Assembly: GCA_030599515.1 (NCBI GenBank)
Contig: JAUVNV010000069.1
Coordinates: 1-10,807, forward strand
Direction: 5' to 3'
DNA length: 10,807 nucleotides
From: Acidimicrobiia bacterium
GTDB taxonomy: Bacteria > Actinomycetota > Acidimicrobiia > Spongiisociales > UBA5794
In this document: one piece after another, positions 1-6,979 of the stretch
How positions within the stretch are numbered: the first letter of the stretch is position 1
Layout of the letters: each line of letters starts with the position of its first letter
The notes under the pieces: generated by a model
Seen by the model: the letters and a program-made list of their open reading frames with translations, nothing else
Databases searched by the model: none
Told to the model about the DNA's origin: nothing
Made by a program: the position numbers and the translations under genes

Positions 1-14
1 GAGCTGTGGTCCAC
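1..14 (-). CDS. Possible first codons of a divergent leftward gene (cut by window edge)
   Basis: On the minus strand a GTG codon at 14-12 lies 6 nt downstream of a very good Shine-Dalgarno (GGAAGGAG, plus-strand positions 21-28). The reading frame runs out of the window after about four codons (V/M-D-H-S). The AT-rich stretch just upstream (35-105) contains a perfect TTGACA -35 hexamer in the same orientation. Together these suggest that a leftward gene starts here, divergent from the aminotransferase-like gene at 306. Only about four codons are visible, so nothing can be said about the product and the call rests on the start signals alone. Confidence 0.33.
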
Positions 15-76
15 GGTCCGCTCCTTCCAACTCTTGTGATGTCAGATATAGTGGTTCATCGAATATCTTGTATTAA

Positions 77-105
77 GAAATATCATGGATTGATTGAGTT
101 GTCAA
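77..105 (-). promoter_or_regulatory. Candidate leftward promoter (TTGACA / TATTTC)
   Basis: Read on the minus strand, a perfect TTGACA occupies 105-100. A weak -10 candidate TATTTC (82-77) follows after a 17-nt spacer; GATATT after 15 nt is an alternative. The surrounding region is clearly more AT-rich than the rest of the window. It points towards the possible GTG start at 14. The -35 match is strong and the -10 match is poor, so the exact promoter is uncertain. Confidence 0.3.
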
Positions 106-123
106 GAGGCATCGGGGGGATCT

Positions 124-179
124 GTAGCCGCCAGTCCTCAGTCTTGAGCTGTGAACTGCCGGCTGCGAGCCACCAGCAA
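124..179. repeat. Degenerate heptamer-periodic element A (about 8 units)
   Basis: Reading in steps of seven from 124 gives eight units, with the clearest similarity between neighbours at 145-158 (TGAGCTG, TGAACTG) and around CCAGTCC/TCAGTCT at 131-144. The units share short words (GTAGCC, CAGTC) with the element at 3361. This is the weakest and most degenerate of the four heptamer elements here, and unlike the others it has no obvious hairpin beside it. Confidence 0.45.
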
Positions 180-305
180 GAGAGATGATCCTCGGAGCCG
201 GACTGCTGGTCGCCGCGAATGCACGCGTCACGGTCAAGAGTTCGCTAACTTGTCCGCAGGGCATGACGGGCGGTTGTACAGGCAACCGAACGAATAGGTA
301 GGAAG

Positions 306-1580
306 ATGCGGTCACGACACGACCGGATCCTCGATCTCGCCGAGCGCAGGCTGAGCCTCGGCGTCGAGTTGGGTGTGATCCAGCGAAGAATCGAAGACGA
401 GAGACTCGATGGTGCGTTGATCACTCTCGACGGCCGGAAATTGGTGAACTTCAGTTCCTGCGCCTACCTGGCGTTGAATCGAGATGATCGGCTCAAGAGG
501 GCCGCGATCGATGCGATCGAACGGTACGGCACCAGCTACTCGTCATCTCCGACGTACACGGCACTTCCCTTGTACGACGTTCTCGAAGAGCGTCTGCGTG
601 AGATGACGGGCGGTGCCGTTGCCGTCGTTCAGACCACGACCTTGGCGCACCTCGCTGCTCTCCCCGTCCTGATCGGACCCGATGATCTGGCACTCGTCGA
701 CGCCCAAACGCACGACAGCGTCCATCTGGCGACGCGGACACTGATCGGTGGCGGGGTAGCGGTCGAGTCGATTCCGCACAATGACGTTGAGGCCCTGGAG
801 CGGCGTGTCGCGGAAGCGGTGAGAACCCACCACCGTGTGTGGTTTCTCGCCGATGGGGTCTACTCCATGTTCGGTGACGTTGCTCCCGTGCGAGAGATAG
901 CGTCTCTCCAAGTCAAATACCCGACGCTCCACGTGTACTACGACGATGCACACGGCTTCGGATGGGCGGGGCGCCATGGGCGGGGCTACGTGCTGTCACA
1001 GACCGATCTGACCGAGCGCCTGGTCGTGTCGGCCGGCTTCGCCAAGTCGTTCGGCGCCGTCGGTGCGGTGCTCGCGTTCGGCGATCGCGCCCTTGCCCGA
1101 CGGGTCCGCCTCGTCGGCGGCCCCCTCACGTTCTCCGGGCCGATTCCCCCGCCCGATCTGGGCGCTGCAGCCGAATCGGCGCGAATCCATCTGACACCAG
1201 AACTGGTCGATCTGCAAGATCGGCTCCGCAACGACATTCGATGGGTTCGGTCGGAGATCGTGAAACGGCAGCTCCCACTGGTCTCGCCGGCCGAGACTCC
1301 GATCTGGTTCATCCATGTGGGAGGACCCGAGCGCGTCGGGGAGATGATCCAGCGGTTGATCCACGATGGGTTCTACGTGAACGCTGCGGCCTTCCCGGCT
1401 GTTCCGGTGGGACAAGGCGGTATCAGATTCACACAGACGCTGCACAACACGAGAGATCAGATTGAGGGTCTCCTGTCCGCGATCCAGCGGCACCTTCCCG
1501 AGGTGGGGACCGAGATCGAGATCGACCTCAGGGACCACGCCATGTGGTCGGTCTCGGAGGACCACCCCGGCGACACCTGA
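306..1580 (+). CDS. PLP-dependent alpha-oxoamine synthase-like enzyme (class II aminotransferase fold)
   Basis: A 424-residue protein of the fold type I PLP family containing 8-amino-7-oxononanoate synthase, 2-amino-3-ketobutyrate CoA ligase, 5-aminolevulinate synthase and serine palmitoyltransferase. These enzymes join an amino acid to an acyl-thioester with loss of CO2. The sequence shows the PLP-ring histidine (H136 in THDS), the DDAH motif (D213, H216) and the Schiff-base lysine K247 in FAKSFG. D213 and K247 have the same spacing as in 2-amino-3-ketobutyrate ligase. The usual glycine-rich stretch after the lysine is altered (GAVGAVLAFGD instead of a GG-containing motif), and the substrate-side segment around residues 74-88 (YGTSYSSSPTYTALPLY) differs from biotin-pathway enzymes, so I do not assign a substrate. 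No biotin, haem or threonine-degradation gene lies nearby. The ATG at 306 follows AGGTAGGAAG directly; AGG at 296-298 gives a normal 7-nt spacing. Family is confident, reaction is not. Confidence 0.85.
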   Translation: MRSRHDRILDLAERRLSLGVELGVIQRRIEDERLDGALITLDGRKLVNFSSCAYLALNRDDRLKRAAIDAIERYGTSYSSSPTYTALPLYDVLEERLREMTGGAVAVVQTTTLAHLAALPVLIGPDDLALVDAQTHDSVHLATRTLIGGGVAVESIPHNDVEALERRVAEAVRTHHRVWFLADGVYSMFGDVAPVREIASLQVKYPTLHVYYDDAHGFGWAGRHGRGYVLSQTDLTERLVVSAGFAKSFGAVGAVLAFGDRALARRVRLVGGPLTFSGPIPPPDLGAAAESARIHLTPELVDLQDRLRNDIRWVRSEIVKRQLPLVSPAETPIWFIHVGGPERVGEMIQRLIHDGFYVNAAAFPAVPVGQGGIRFTQTLHNTRDQIEGLLSAIQRHLPEVGTEIEIDLRDHAMWSVSEDHPGDT

Positions 1581-1620
1581 GTTCCTTTACTCAGGACCAA
1601 TCCATGCCGATGTAACTGCC

Positions 1621-3339
1621 ATGCAGCTGCCGGCGCCTGGAGGACGCTCGATCCGGAGGCTCCGCGTGCCCTGGTACGCGGTGCTCGCGCTCGCTGTCAT
1701 GGTGATGGCGGCGCTGGTCGTGGTGTTCGGGAGCGGAGACAGCCGTCAAGTTGCCGGGACCATTGGGATCTTCGCCGGGAACCTGGCCGCCGGAGTCCTG
1801 TTCATCGTACGATCGCGCTCTCTGGGGACCGGTGAGCGGCGGGCGTGGACTCTCGTCGGTGTTGGCCTATGTGTCGCCGCCTCGGGAATCGTCGTCGTTG
1901 CGCTCCAACTCGTGGTCACCGGGGACGCCCCGACATTCGGGCCAACCGACCTCTTCTTCATCATCGGATACTCGACGGCCCTCGTGGGGTTCGCATCGCT
2001 CCCTCACACAGCCGGCAACGTGCTCCAGAGAGCCCGGACGGCAGTCGACGGCGTCATCGGAGCAATCGCGATCGGAGCGCTCCTCTGGGTGCTGGTTCTC
2101 ATCCCGATCGTCGAAGGCCTGGCAGATGCCGTCGCATGGGAGCGGATCATCGGATCGCTCTACCCGCTCGTCGATCTCGCCGTCGTCGTGATCATCATGA
2201 TGGTCACCGTCCGCCGCTCGAGCTATCGATTCGATCTGCGCATGCTGCTCTTCACGGGCGCCGTGCTGATGCAGACGGTGGCAGACATCAGTTTCCTCGT
2301 TGATGGCGTCGGGCGGAGTTTCAGCGAAACAGAGCCGCTGTTCCTCGCATACCTGGCAGCATCGACTCTTTTCCTTTCGACGGCGCTGGTGGTGGATCGT
2401 GTCCCTCAGCCAAAGGAGTACGCGGATCGGAGGCTGCCACTGTGGTCGCTGCTCGCCCCGTACACCTCGGCCGCCGTCATGGTGGGTGTGCTCGTGGCCA
2501 GAATCTGGGATGCCGACCTCGATCAGGGGGACCGGATTCTCCTTGTCGCTGCTCTTGTGGTCGCGATCCTTGTCATCGGGAGACAGGGCATTGCCATCCG
2601 GGAGAACCGGATGATCGTGGAGCGTCAACGATCCGATCTGGTGTCGTCGATCTCTCACGAGCTGAGAACACCGCTGACCGCCATGGTGGGATTCCTCGCC
2701 GTACTCCAGGAGGACCCGAAACTCCATTTGGAAGAGCGAGTCGAGATGATCGAGGTTGTTGTCGATCAGGCTACGTATCTCGAGCGCATCATCGAGGATC
2801 TCCTCCTCCTGGCGCACGACGACCCGAGCCGGATCGAACTCGACGTGTCGGAGCACGGTATCTCCACGATCGTCGCAAGTTCGTTGCTCTCCACGTCGAT
2901 TGATCCGAGTTGCGTGACCGTTGAGGTCGACCCCGGCCTGTCCGCTGTCATCGATGCAGGCCGACTCCAGCAGGTACTCGTGAATCTGCTCTCGAACGCT
3001 CGTCGCTACGGCGGCGATCTGTGCCTGGTCACCGCCCGGGACGACGGCGGTCGGCTGATCATCGAGGTTCACGACTCGGGACCGGGTGTTCCGAAGAAGC
3101 ACGAACTGACGATCTGGGAGCGGTTCGAGCGCGGACCCAACCGCTACAACGCCTCCATTCCCGGATCGGGTATCGGGCTTGCGATGGTGAGAGCTATCGC
3201 CGAGGCCCACGGAGGCCGGGCAACATACCGCCCGTCGGACCGTCTCGGCGGCGCCTGCTTCGTCATCGACCTGCCGGGGCGCGTCGGGAGACGCGAACCG
3301 CGCCTGATTGCGCCGTCGAACACGATGGCGATTGGGTAG
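1621..3339 (+). CDS. Multi-pass membrane sensor histidine kinase (orphan)
   Basis: A 572-residue two-component sensor kinase. The N-terminal half has about ten hydrophobic segments (roughly 18-37, 45-63, 76-99, 110-127, 143-163, 177-196, 208-228, 239-257, 274-294, 304-320). They resemble the integral-membrane sensory modules of actinobacterial kinases and GGDEF proteins; there is no large extracellular domain. A HisKA domain follows with the phosphoacceptor H346 in SSISHELRTPL. The HATPase domain has an N box (NLLSNARRYGG, N459), a G1 box (DSGPGVP, D485), an F-box-like segment (WERFERG) and a G2 box (GSGIGLAMV, from G515). No response regulator is encoded in the window, so the partner is unknown. 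Start choice: ATG 1621 has no Shine-Dalgarno, whereas an in-frame GTG at 1666 (15 codons later) has CGGAGG 6 nt upstream and could be the real start. The open frame extends back to 1462 but there overlaps the preceding gene. It lies 40 nt after that gene, so co-transcription is plausible. Confidence 0.93.
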   Translation: MQLPAPGGRSIRRLRVPWYAVLALAVMVMAALVVVFGSGDSRQVAGTIGIFAGNLAAGVLFIVRSRSLGTGERRAWTLVGVGLCVAASGIVVVALQLVVTGDAPTFGPTDLFFIIGYSTALVGFASLPHTAGNVLQRARTAVDGVIGAIAIGALLWVLVLIPIVEGLADAVAWERIIGSLYPLVDLAVVVIIMMVTVRRSSYRFDLRMLLFTGAVLMQTVADISFLVDGVGRSFSETEPLFLAYLAASTLFLSTALVVDRVPQPKEYADRRLPLWSLLAPYTSAAVMVGVLVARIWDADLDQGDRILLVAALVVAILVIGRQGIAIRENRMIVERQRSDLVSSISHELRTPLTAMVGFLAVLQEDPKLHLEERVEMIEVVVDQATYLERIIEDLLLLAHDDPSRIELDVSEHGISTIVASSLLSTSIDPSCVTVEVDPGLSAVIDAGRLQQVLVNLLSNARRYGGDLCLVTARDDGGRLIIEVHDSGPGVPKKHELTIWERFERGPNRYNASIPGSGIGLAMVRAIAEAHGGRATYRPSDRLGGACFVIDLPGRVGRREPRLIAPSNTMAIG

Positions 3340-3345
3340 GCAGCG

Positions 3346-3360
3346 GGCGGCTTCGCCGCC
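3346..3360 (+). terminator. Short GC hairpin after the kinase gene
   Basis: A perfect 6-bp stem, GGCGGC/GCCGCC, closes a TTC loop 6 nt past the kinase stop codon. No T-run follows directly, so it is not a canonical intrinsic terminator. It sits immediately before the heptamer element at 3361 and has the same GGC-TTC-GCC core as the hairpin at 8262. It may act in termination or 3'-end protection, or simply be the head of the repeat element. Confidence 0.45.
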
Positions 3361-3423
3361 AGTAGCCAGTCACCTCGGTAGTCCGTGTCTTTCTACTTTC
3401 TACTTTCTCCTGTCACCCGTCGC
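3361..3423. repeat. Heptamer-periodic element B (9 units) between convergent genes
   Basis: Read in steps of seven from 3361 this gives nine units. The clearest are AGTAGCC/AGTCACC at the start, three near-identical CTTTCTA/CTTTCTA/CTTTCTC units at 3389-3409, and CTGTCAC/CCGTCGC at the end. The element fills the whole gap between the kinase and clpB and continues through the clpB stop codon (3413-3415), so the last few clpB codons lie inside it. It shares the 9-mer TCGGTAGTC with the element at 8279. Confidence 0.65.
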
Positions 3424-5992
3424 CCCTGCGGAACCCCAGGGTCCCGTCACCCACGACAACCTCGATCGTGTCTCCGTCTCTGAAGGTGCCGTCCAGGATG
3501 GCCATGGCGAGGGGATCGCCGATCGCCGTCTGGAGGAGACGCTTGAGGGGTCGTGCCCCGTACACGGCGTCGTAGCCGTGCTCCGTCAACCAATCGGCGG
3601 CTCCGTCCGTCAACTCGAGGTCGATGCGCCGGTCGGCGAGTCGCGCCGCCAGTCCGGTGAACTGGATCAGTGCGATCTTCTTGAGGTCATCCTTCGTGAG
3701 TCGATGGAACACGATGACGTCGTCGATCCGGTTCAAGAACTCGGGACGGAAGTGAGCTTTCACCGCTTCCATCACGCGGGTCTCGATCACGTCTTCAGGG
3801 AGCTCAGGATCGATGAACTCCGACCCGAGATTCGAAGTCATGATCAGCACCGTGTTTGAGAAGTTGACCGTGCGGCCGTGCCCGTCGGTGAGCCTTCCGT
3901 CGTCGAGCAGTTGGAGGAGGACATTGAACACGTCTGGATGGGCTTTCTCGACCTCGTCGAGGAGGATCACGGAGTAGGGACGGCGGCGCACCGCTTCGGT
4001 CAACTGGCCACCCTCTTCGTAACCCACGTATCCGGGTGGTGCGCCGATCAGACGGCTCACTGAGTGCTTCTCCATGTACTCCGACATGTCGATACGCACC
4101 ATGGCGCGCTCGTCGTCGAACAGGAAGCCGGCGAGGGCACGGGCGAGTTCGGTCTTTCCGACGCCCGTCGGTCCGAGGAAGAGGAACGAGCCGATCGGGC
4201 GGTTCGGGTCGGAGAGTCCGGCACGAGAACGCCGGATGGCGTTCGCTACCGACTCGACGGCGTCGTTCTGACCGACGACCCGCTCGTGGAGGTGCTCTTC
4301 GAGGCGGACGAGTTTGTGCACCTCGCCCTCCATCAGCTTCGCAACCGGGATCCCGGTCCAGCGACTCACCACTTCGGCGACGTCTTCCTCGTCGACCTCC
4401 TCCTTCAGCATCTTGGTGACGGACTGGAGACTCTCGAGCTTCGCCTGGCGATCTGTGAGGTCGCGTTCAAAGGTGGGGAGGGAGCCGTAGCGGAGCTCGG
4501 CGGCCTGCTGGAGGTCGCCGTCCCGTTCGGCTCGGTCGGCGGCCGCACGGGTCTCTTCGATGTCGTGCTTCGCTGCGCGAATGTCGTCGATCGCATCCTT
4601 CTCGAGCTGCCAGTGAGCGGAGAGCTCGTCGAGATCCTCTGCGAGGTCGGCGAGCTCCTGCTCGATCGCTGCGAGTCGCTCCATCGAGGCAGCATCTGTC
4701 TCCTTGGAGAGCGCCTGGCGCTCGATCTCGAGCTGTCGTCGTCGTCGGGTCAGCTCGTCGATCTCCTCCGGCATGGAGTCGATCTCGATCCGGAGATGGG
4801 AGGCGGATTCATCGACGAGGTCGATCGCCTTGTCGGGGAGGAGACGACCGGTGATGTACCGATCGGAGAGGACGGCCGCCGCGACCAGCGAAGCGTCGGT
4901 GATCCGGACGCCGTGGTGGACTTCGTAGCGTTCCTTGAGGCCGCGGAGGATCCCGATGGTCTCTTCCACCGTGGGTGGTTCGACGAGAACAGGCTGGAAG
5001 CGGCGCTCGAGGGCCGGGTCCTTCTCGACGTATTTCCGGAACTCGTCGAGGGTCGTTGCTCCGATCATCCGGAGTTCACCGCGAGCGAGCATCGGCTTGA
5101 GCATGTTGGAGGCGTCCATTGAGCCCTCCGACGCGCCGGCTCCCACGATGGTGTGCATCTCGTCGATGAAGGTGATGATCCGACCTTCGGCAGCCTTGAT
5201 CTCGTTCAGGACGGCCTGCAGCCGCTCTTCGAACTCGCCCCGGTACTTGGCACCGGCAACGAGTGTGCCCATGTCGAGTCCGACGATCCGTTTGTTCTTC
5301 AGCCCTTCGGGTACGTCACCGTCGATGATCCGTTGGGCGAGTCCTTCGACGATGGCGGTCTTTCCAACACCGGGTTCTCCGATGAGCACAGGGTTGTTCT
5401 TCGTCCGGCGTGACAGCACCTGGATCGTGCGGCGGATCTCCTCGTCACGGCCGATCACCGGATCAAGTTTGCCTTGCTGAGCGAGCTCAGTCAGATCGCG
5501 TCCGTACTTCTCGAGCGGTGCGAACGTGTCCTCGGGGTTCTGTGATGTGATCCGCTGGCTGCCGCGTACCTCGGTGAGTGCTCCGAGGATCGCATCCTTC
5601 GTGACGCCTGCTTGCCGCAGGAGGTCGCCGGTCGATCCGGTTGAAGCGGAGAGAGCCAACAGCAGGTGCTCCACCGAGATGTAGTCGTCTTTCAGGGCCT
5701 GGCGTTCGTTCTCGGCTTCCTCGAAGACAGCAAGTGAAGCAGGGGAGAAGGCAGCATCGCTTCCGCCGACGACGGCGGGTATCGCGGCGAGAGCCCTCTC
5801 GACCGGGCCGGTGATGTCTGTCGCGTGGATGTCGAGTCTTGCAAGGATGGGGTAGATGAGGCCGTCGGTCTGGGCGAGGAGGCCTGCGAGCACGTGCCCG
5901 GGTTCCACGTACGGTTGGGTACGCTGCGTGGCGAGATCACGTGCGGAGAGGATGGCCTGTTGTGATTTCTGCGTGAAGGCGTTGAAGTCCAT
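3413..5992 (-). CDS. clpB: ClpB (Hsp100) ATP-dependent protein disaggregase
   Basis: An 859-residue, full-length ClpB, the cytoplasmic hexameric AAA+ machine that works with DnaK/DnaJ/GrpE to pull apart protein aggregates after heat stress. Domains in order: Clp N-terminal domain (about 1-145), AAA1 with Walker A GEPGVGKT (205-212), Walker B with D277-E278, pore-loop KYRG (Y250) and Arg residues R330/R331; coiled-coil middle domain (about 405-530), which separates ClpB from ClpA/ClpC; AAA2 with Walker A GPTGVGKT (607-614), pore loop GYVGY (654-658), Walker B D679-E680 and sensor-2 GARPLKR (812-818). No ClpP-binding IGF/L loop was noticed, as expected for a disaggregase. The ATG at 5992 gives the standard N-terminus (MDFNAFTQKSQQ); its Shine-Dalgarno is weak. 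A HAIR operator lies 73 nt upstream, implying HspR repression. The last codons and the stop overlap a heptamer repeat. Confidence 0.98.
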   Translation of the reverse strand: MDFNAFTQKSQQAILSARDLATQRTQPYVEPGHVLAGLLAQTDGLIYPILARLDIHATDITGPVERALAAIPAVVGGSDAAFSPASLAVFEEAENERQALKDDYISVEHLLLALSASTGSTGDLLRQAGVTKDAILGALTEVRGSQRITSQNPEDTFAPLEKYGRDLTELAQQGKLDPVIGRDEEIRRTIQVLSRRTKNNPVLIGEPGVGKTAIVEGLAQRIIDGDVPEGLKNKRIVGLDMGTLVAGAKYRGEFEERLQAVLNEIKAAEGRIITFIDEMHTIVGAGASEGSMDASNMLKPMLARGELRMIGATTLDEFRKYVEKDPALERRFQPVLVEPPTVEETIGILRGLKERYEVHHGVRITDASLVAAAVLSDRYITGRLLPDKAIDLVDESASHLRIEIDSMPEEIDELTRRRRQLEIERQALSKETDAASMERLAAIEQELADLAEDLDELSAHWQLEKDAIDDIRAAKHDIEETRAAADRAERDGDLQQAAELRYGSLPTFERDLTDRQAKLESLQSVTKMLKEEVDEEDVAEVVSRWTGIPVAKLMEGEVHKLVRLEEHLHERVVGQNDAVESVANAIRRSRAGLSDPNRPIGSFLFLGPTGVGKTELARALAGFLFDDERAMVRIDMSEYMEKHSVSRLIGAPPGYVGYEEGGQLTEAVRRRPYSVILLDEVEKAHPDVFNVLLQLLDDGRLTDGHGRTVNFSNTVLIMTSNLGSEFIDPELPEDVIETRVMEAVKAHFRPEFLNRIDDVIVFHRLTKDDLKKIALIQFTGLAARLADRRIDLELTDGAADWLTEHGYDAVYGARPLKRLLQTAIGDPLAMAILDGTFRDGDTIEVVVGDGTLGFRRGDG

Positions 5993-6042
5993 GAGGGTCC
6001 ATTCTTCGTTGTTTCAAGTCTATCGGTTGTTCAACACCAAGA

Positions 6043-6048
6043 ATGATA
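6043..6048 (-). promoter_or_regulatory. Candidate clpB -10 box (TATCAT)
   Basis: On the minus strand, TATCAT (6048-6043) lies about 50 nt upstream of the clpB start. A 17-nt spacer places the -35 position at 6066-6071, inside the HAIR operator. That hexamer (ACTCAA) does not match TTGACA. A repressor bound at the HAIR would cover this promoter. The assignment depends mainly on the operator position, so it is tentative. Confidence 0.35.
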
Positions 6049-6064
6049 CACGTATGCCAAGAAA

Positions 6065-6085
6065 CTTGAGTCGATATGTATCAAG
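6065..6085 (-). promoter_or_regulatory. HAIR-type operator (HspR binding site) upstream of clpB
   Basis: The known HAIR consensus is CTTGAGT-N7-ACTCAAG. Here the plus strand reads CTTGAGT, seven bases, then TATCAAG: one half-site is perfect, the other matches 5 of 7, and the spacing is exact. Seen from clpB (minus strand) the order is CTTGATA-N7-ACTCAAG. HspR, a MerR-like repressor, uses such sites to control dnaK and clpB in Streptomyces and Mycobacterium. The hspR gene is not in this window. The site also lies 12 nt upstream of the divergent gene at 6098, so it could affect that gene too. Confidence 0.8.
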
Positions 6086-6097
6086 TCTTGTCGGGTC

Positions 6098-6577
6098 GTG
6101 CTGGTGGTGAGCTTCAACGAACGAGGTGGCTGGTGGGTTGTGGCCCAGGTCCTGCTCTTTGGTCTGTATGCCCTTGCGATGCTCGGAACCGAGAGCATCA
6201 CGGAAGGGATCGGCCTGGACTTCGCCAGGATCGTCGGGATCAGCATGGTGGTCGTCGCTGTGGTCATCGGGACCTGGTCGATCGTCGTTCTCGGCCGGAA
6301 CCTCACGATCTACCCGCATCCGGTCCATCAAGCCACGCTGGCGGATCGTGGGCCGTACCGTTTGGTCAGGCACCCGATCTATCTGGCGGTCATCGTCGGT
6401 GGTGTCGGACTGGCGCTCGCATGGCTCAACACGGCGGGCGTGCTCGTGGCCCTCGTGTTCATTCCTTTCTTCGGTGCGAAGACAGGATTCGAGGAGGAGG
6501 GACTCGTTGAGCACGTCCCCGGATATCGCGAGTACCGATCCGCTATCCCATATCGGATCATCCCCTGGGTGATGTGA
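6098..6577 (+). CDS. Small integral-membrane methyltransferase of the ICMT/PEMT type
   Basis: A 159-residue membrane protein resembling the isoprenylcysteine carboxyl methyltransferase / phospholipid methyltransferase group, which uses S-adenosylmethionine inside the membrane. Hydrophobic segments lie at about 12-30, 45-65, 94-110 and 112-127. The family signature GPYRLVRHPIY (85-95) is present, followed by the C-terminal FEEEGLVEHVPGYREY region (131-146) whose acidic residue and tyrosines are typical of the SAM-binding half. Bacterial members are of mostly unknown substrate; prenyl-cysteine itself is unlikely here. The GTG at 6098 is used because the frame opens there; GTG codons at 6104 and 6107 are equally possible, and none has a strong Shine-Dalgarno. 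The gene diverges from clpB and shares its 105-nt promoter region, including the HAIR site. Confidence 0.8.
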   Translation: MLVVSFNERGGWWVVAQVLLFGLYALAMLGTESITEGIGLDFARIVGISMVVVAVVIGTWSIVVLGRNLTIYPHPVHQATLADRGPYRLVRHPIYLAVIVGGVGLALAWLNTAGVLVALVFIPFFGAKTGFEEEGLVEHVPGYREYRSAIPYRIIPWVM

Positions 6578-6583
6578 AACCTC

Positions 6584-6593
6584 TTCGGCCGAA
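6584..6593. other. Perfect 10-bp palindrome TTCGGCCGAA
   Basis: A perfect self-complementary 10-mer lies 6 nt past the methyltransferase stop codon, in the 78-nt gap before the DUF427 gene. It could be a small operator half-symmetric site, but palindromes of this size occur by chance in GC-rich DNA. No T-run follows, so it is not an intrinsic terminator. Confidence 0.25.
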
Positions 6594-6655
6594 CCAATCC
6601 GGAAATGGAACTGCGGGTGGCGGCGTTATCCAACGACCGATCAGGGAGTTGACCT

Positions 6656-6940
6656 ATGCCGAAAGCAGTATGGAGCGGAGCCGTCCTCGCGGAGAGTGAC
6701 GACATCGTGATGGTCGAGGGGAATCACTATTTCCCGCCGTCGTCGCTCAACCAGGAGTTCTTCGCTCCAAGTGATCTGGAGAGCCGGTGTCCATGGAAGG
6801 GGACGGCGGGGTACTACGACGTAACGGTGGGTGACGAAACGAATCCCGGTGCGGCGTGGTTCTACGCCGATCCGAAGTCGGGAGCGGAGGACATCAAGGG
6901 CCGGGTCGCCTTCTGGCGCGGCGTCCGCATTGAGTCCTGA
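6656..6940 (+). CDS. DUF427 domain protein
   Basis: A 94-residue soluble protein that matches the DUF427 family along its whole length. Characteristic stretches are KAVWSGAVLAESDD near the N-terminus, VEGNHYFPPSS (20-30), CPWKG (45-49), the NPGAAWFY segment (63-70) and KGRVAFWRGV (81-90). The family forms a compact beta-rich fold; members are widespread in actinobacteria and proteobacteria, often single-domain, and no reaction is established. The ATG at 6656 has AGGGAG 7 nt upstream, a clear ribosome binding site. It lies 78 nt after the methyltransferase and 39 nt before the next gene, so the three may be transcribed together, although the functions give no obvious link. Confidence 0.92.
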   Translation: MPKAVWSGAVLAESDDIVMVEGNHYFPPSSLNQEFFAPSDLESRCPWKGTAGYYDVTVGDETNPGAAWFYADPKSGAEDIKGRVAFWRGVRIES

Positions 6941-6958
6941 CGATATCGGTAACCTGGC

Positions 6959-6976
6959 GCTCCGCAACCACGGAGC
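6959..6976 (+). promoter_or_regulatory. Hairpin that buries the ribosome binding site of the 6980 gene
   Basis: GCTCCG (6959-6964) pairs perfectly with CGGAGC (6971-6976) around a 6-nt loop (CAACCA). The right arm contains the only Shine-Dalgarno of the next gene (GGAG, 6972-6975), 4 nt before its ATG. In mRNA this 6-bp GC-rich stem would hide the ribosome binding site, limiting initiation unless the stem is opened, for example by ribosomes finishing the upstream DUF427 gene 19 nt before it. Confidence 0.4.
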
Positions 6977-6979
6977 CTC

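Larger units (their letters stand above)
15..305. other. Intergenic region upstream of the aminotransferase-like gene
   Basis: This stretch of about 290 nt holds no convincing gene. Short reading frames exist on both strands, but they lack start signals and recognisable protein character. The left part (about 35-105) is AT-rich and promoter-like. The middle (124-179) is a heptamer-periodic repeat. The right part (180-295) is GC-rich without visible structure and ends in the ribosome binding region of the 306 start. I could not identify a clear rightward promoter for the 306 gene. Confidence 0.6.

Noticed and set aside
6..315. Small open frames on both strands in the first 300 bases
   Set aside because: No ribosome binding sites or protein-like composition; they cross a promoter-like AT-rich region and a heptamer repeat.
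1462..1620. Earlier start for the histidine kinase
   Set aside because: The upstream part overlaps the aminotransferase-like gene out of frame and has no membrane or domain character; starts at 1621 or 1666 fit better.
1867..3210. Long open frame (447 codons) on the minus strand opposite the histidine kinase
   Set aside because: It is antisense to a clear kinase; its translation is rich in H, D, R and E without domains, as expected from the complement of GC-rich codons.
4064..5122. Long open frame (352 codons) on the plus strand within clpB
   Set aside because: It lies fully inside unmistakable clpB, and its product is the low-complexity acidic type produced by the opposite strand of biased codons.
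5993..6097. CIRCE element (HrcA site) upstream of clpB
   Set aside because: No TTAGCACTC-N9-GAGTGCTAA pattern; the inverted repeat present fits the HAIR consensus instead.
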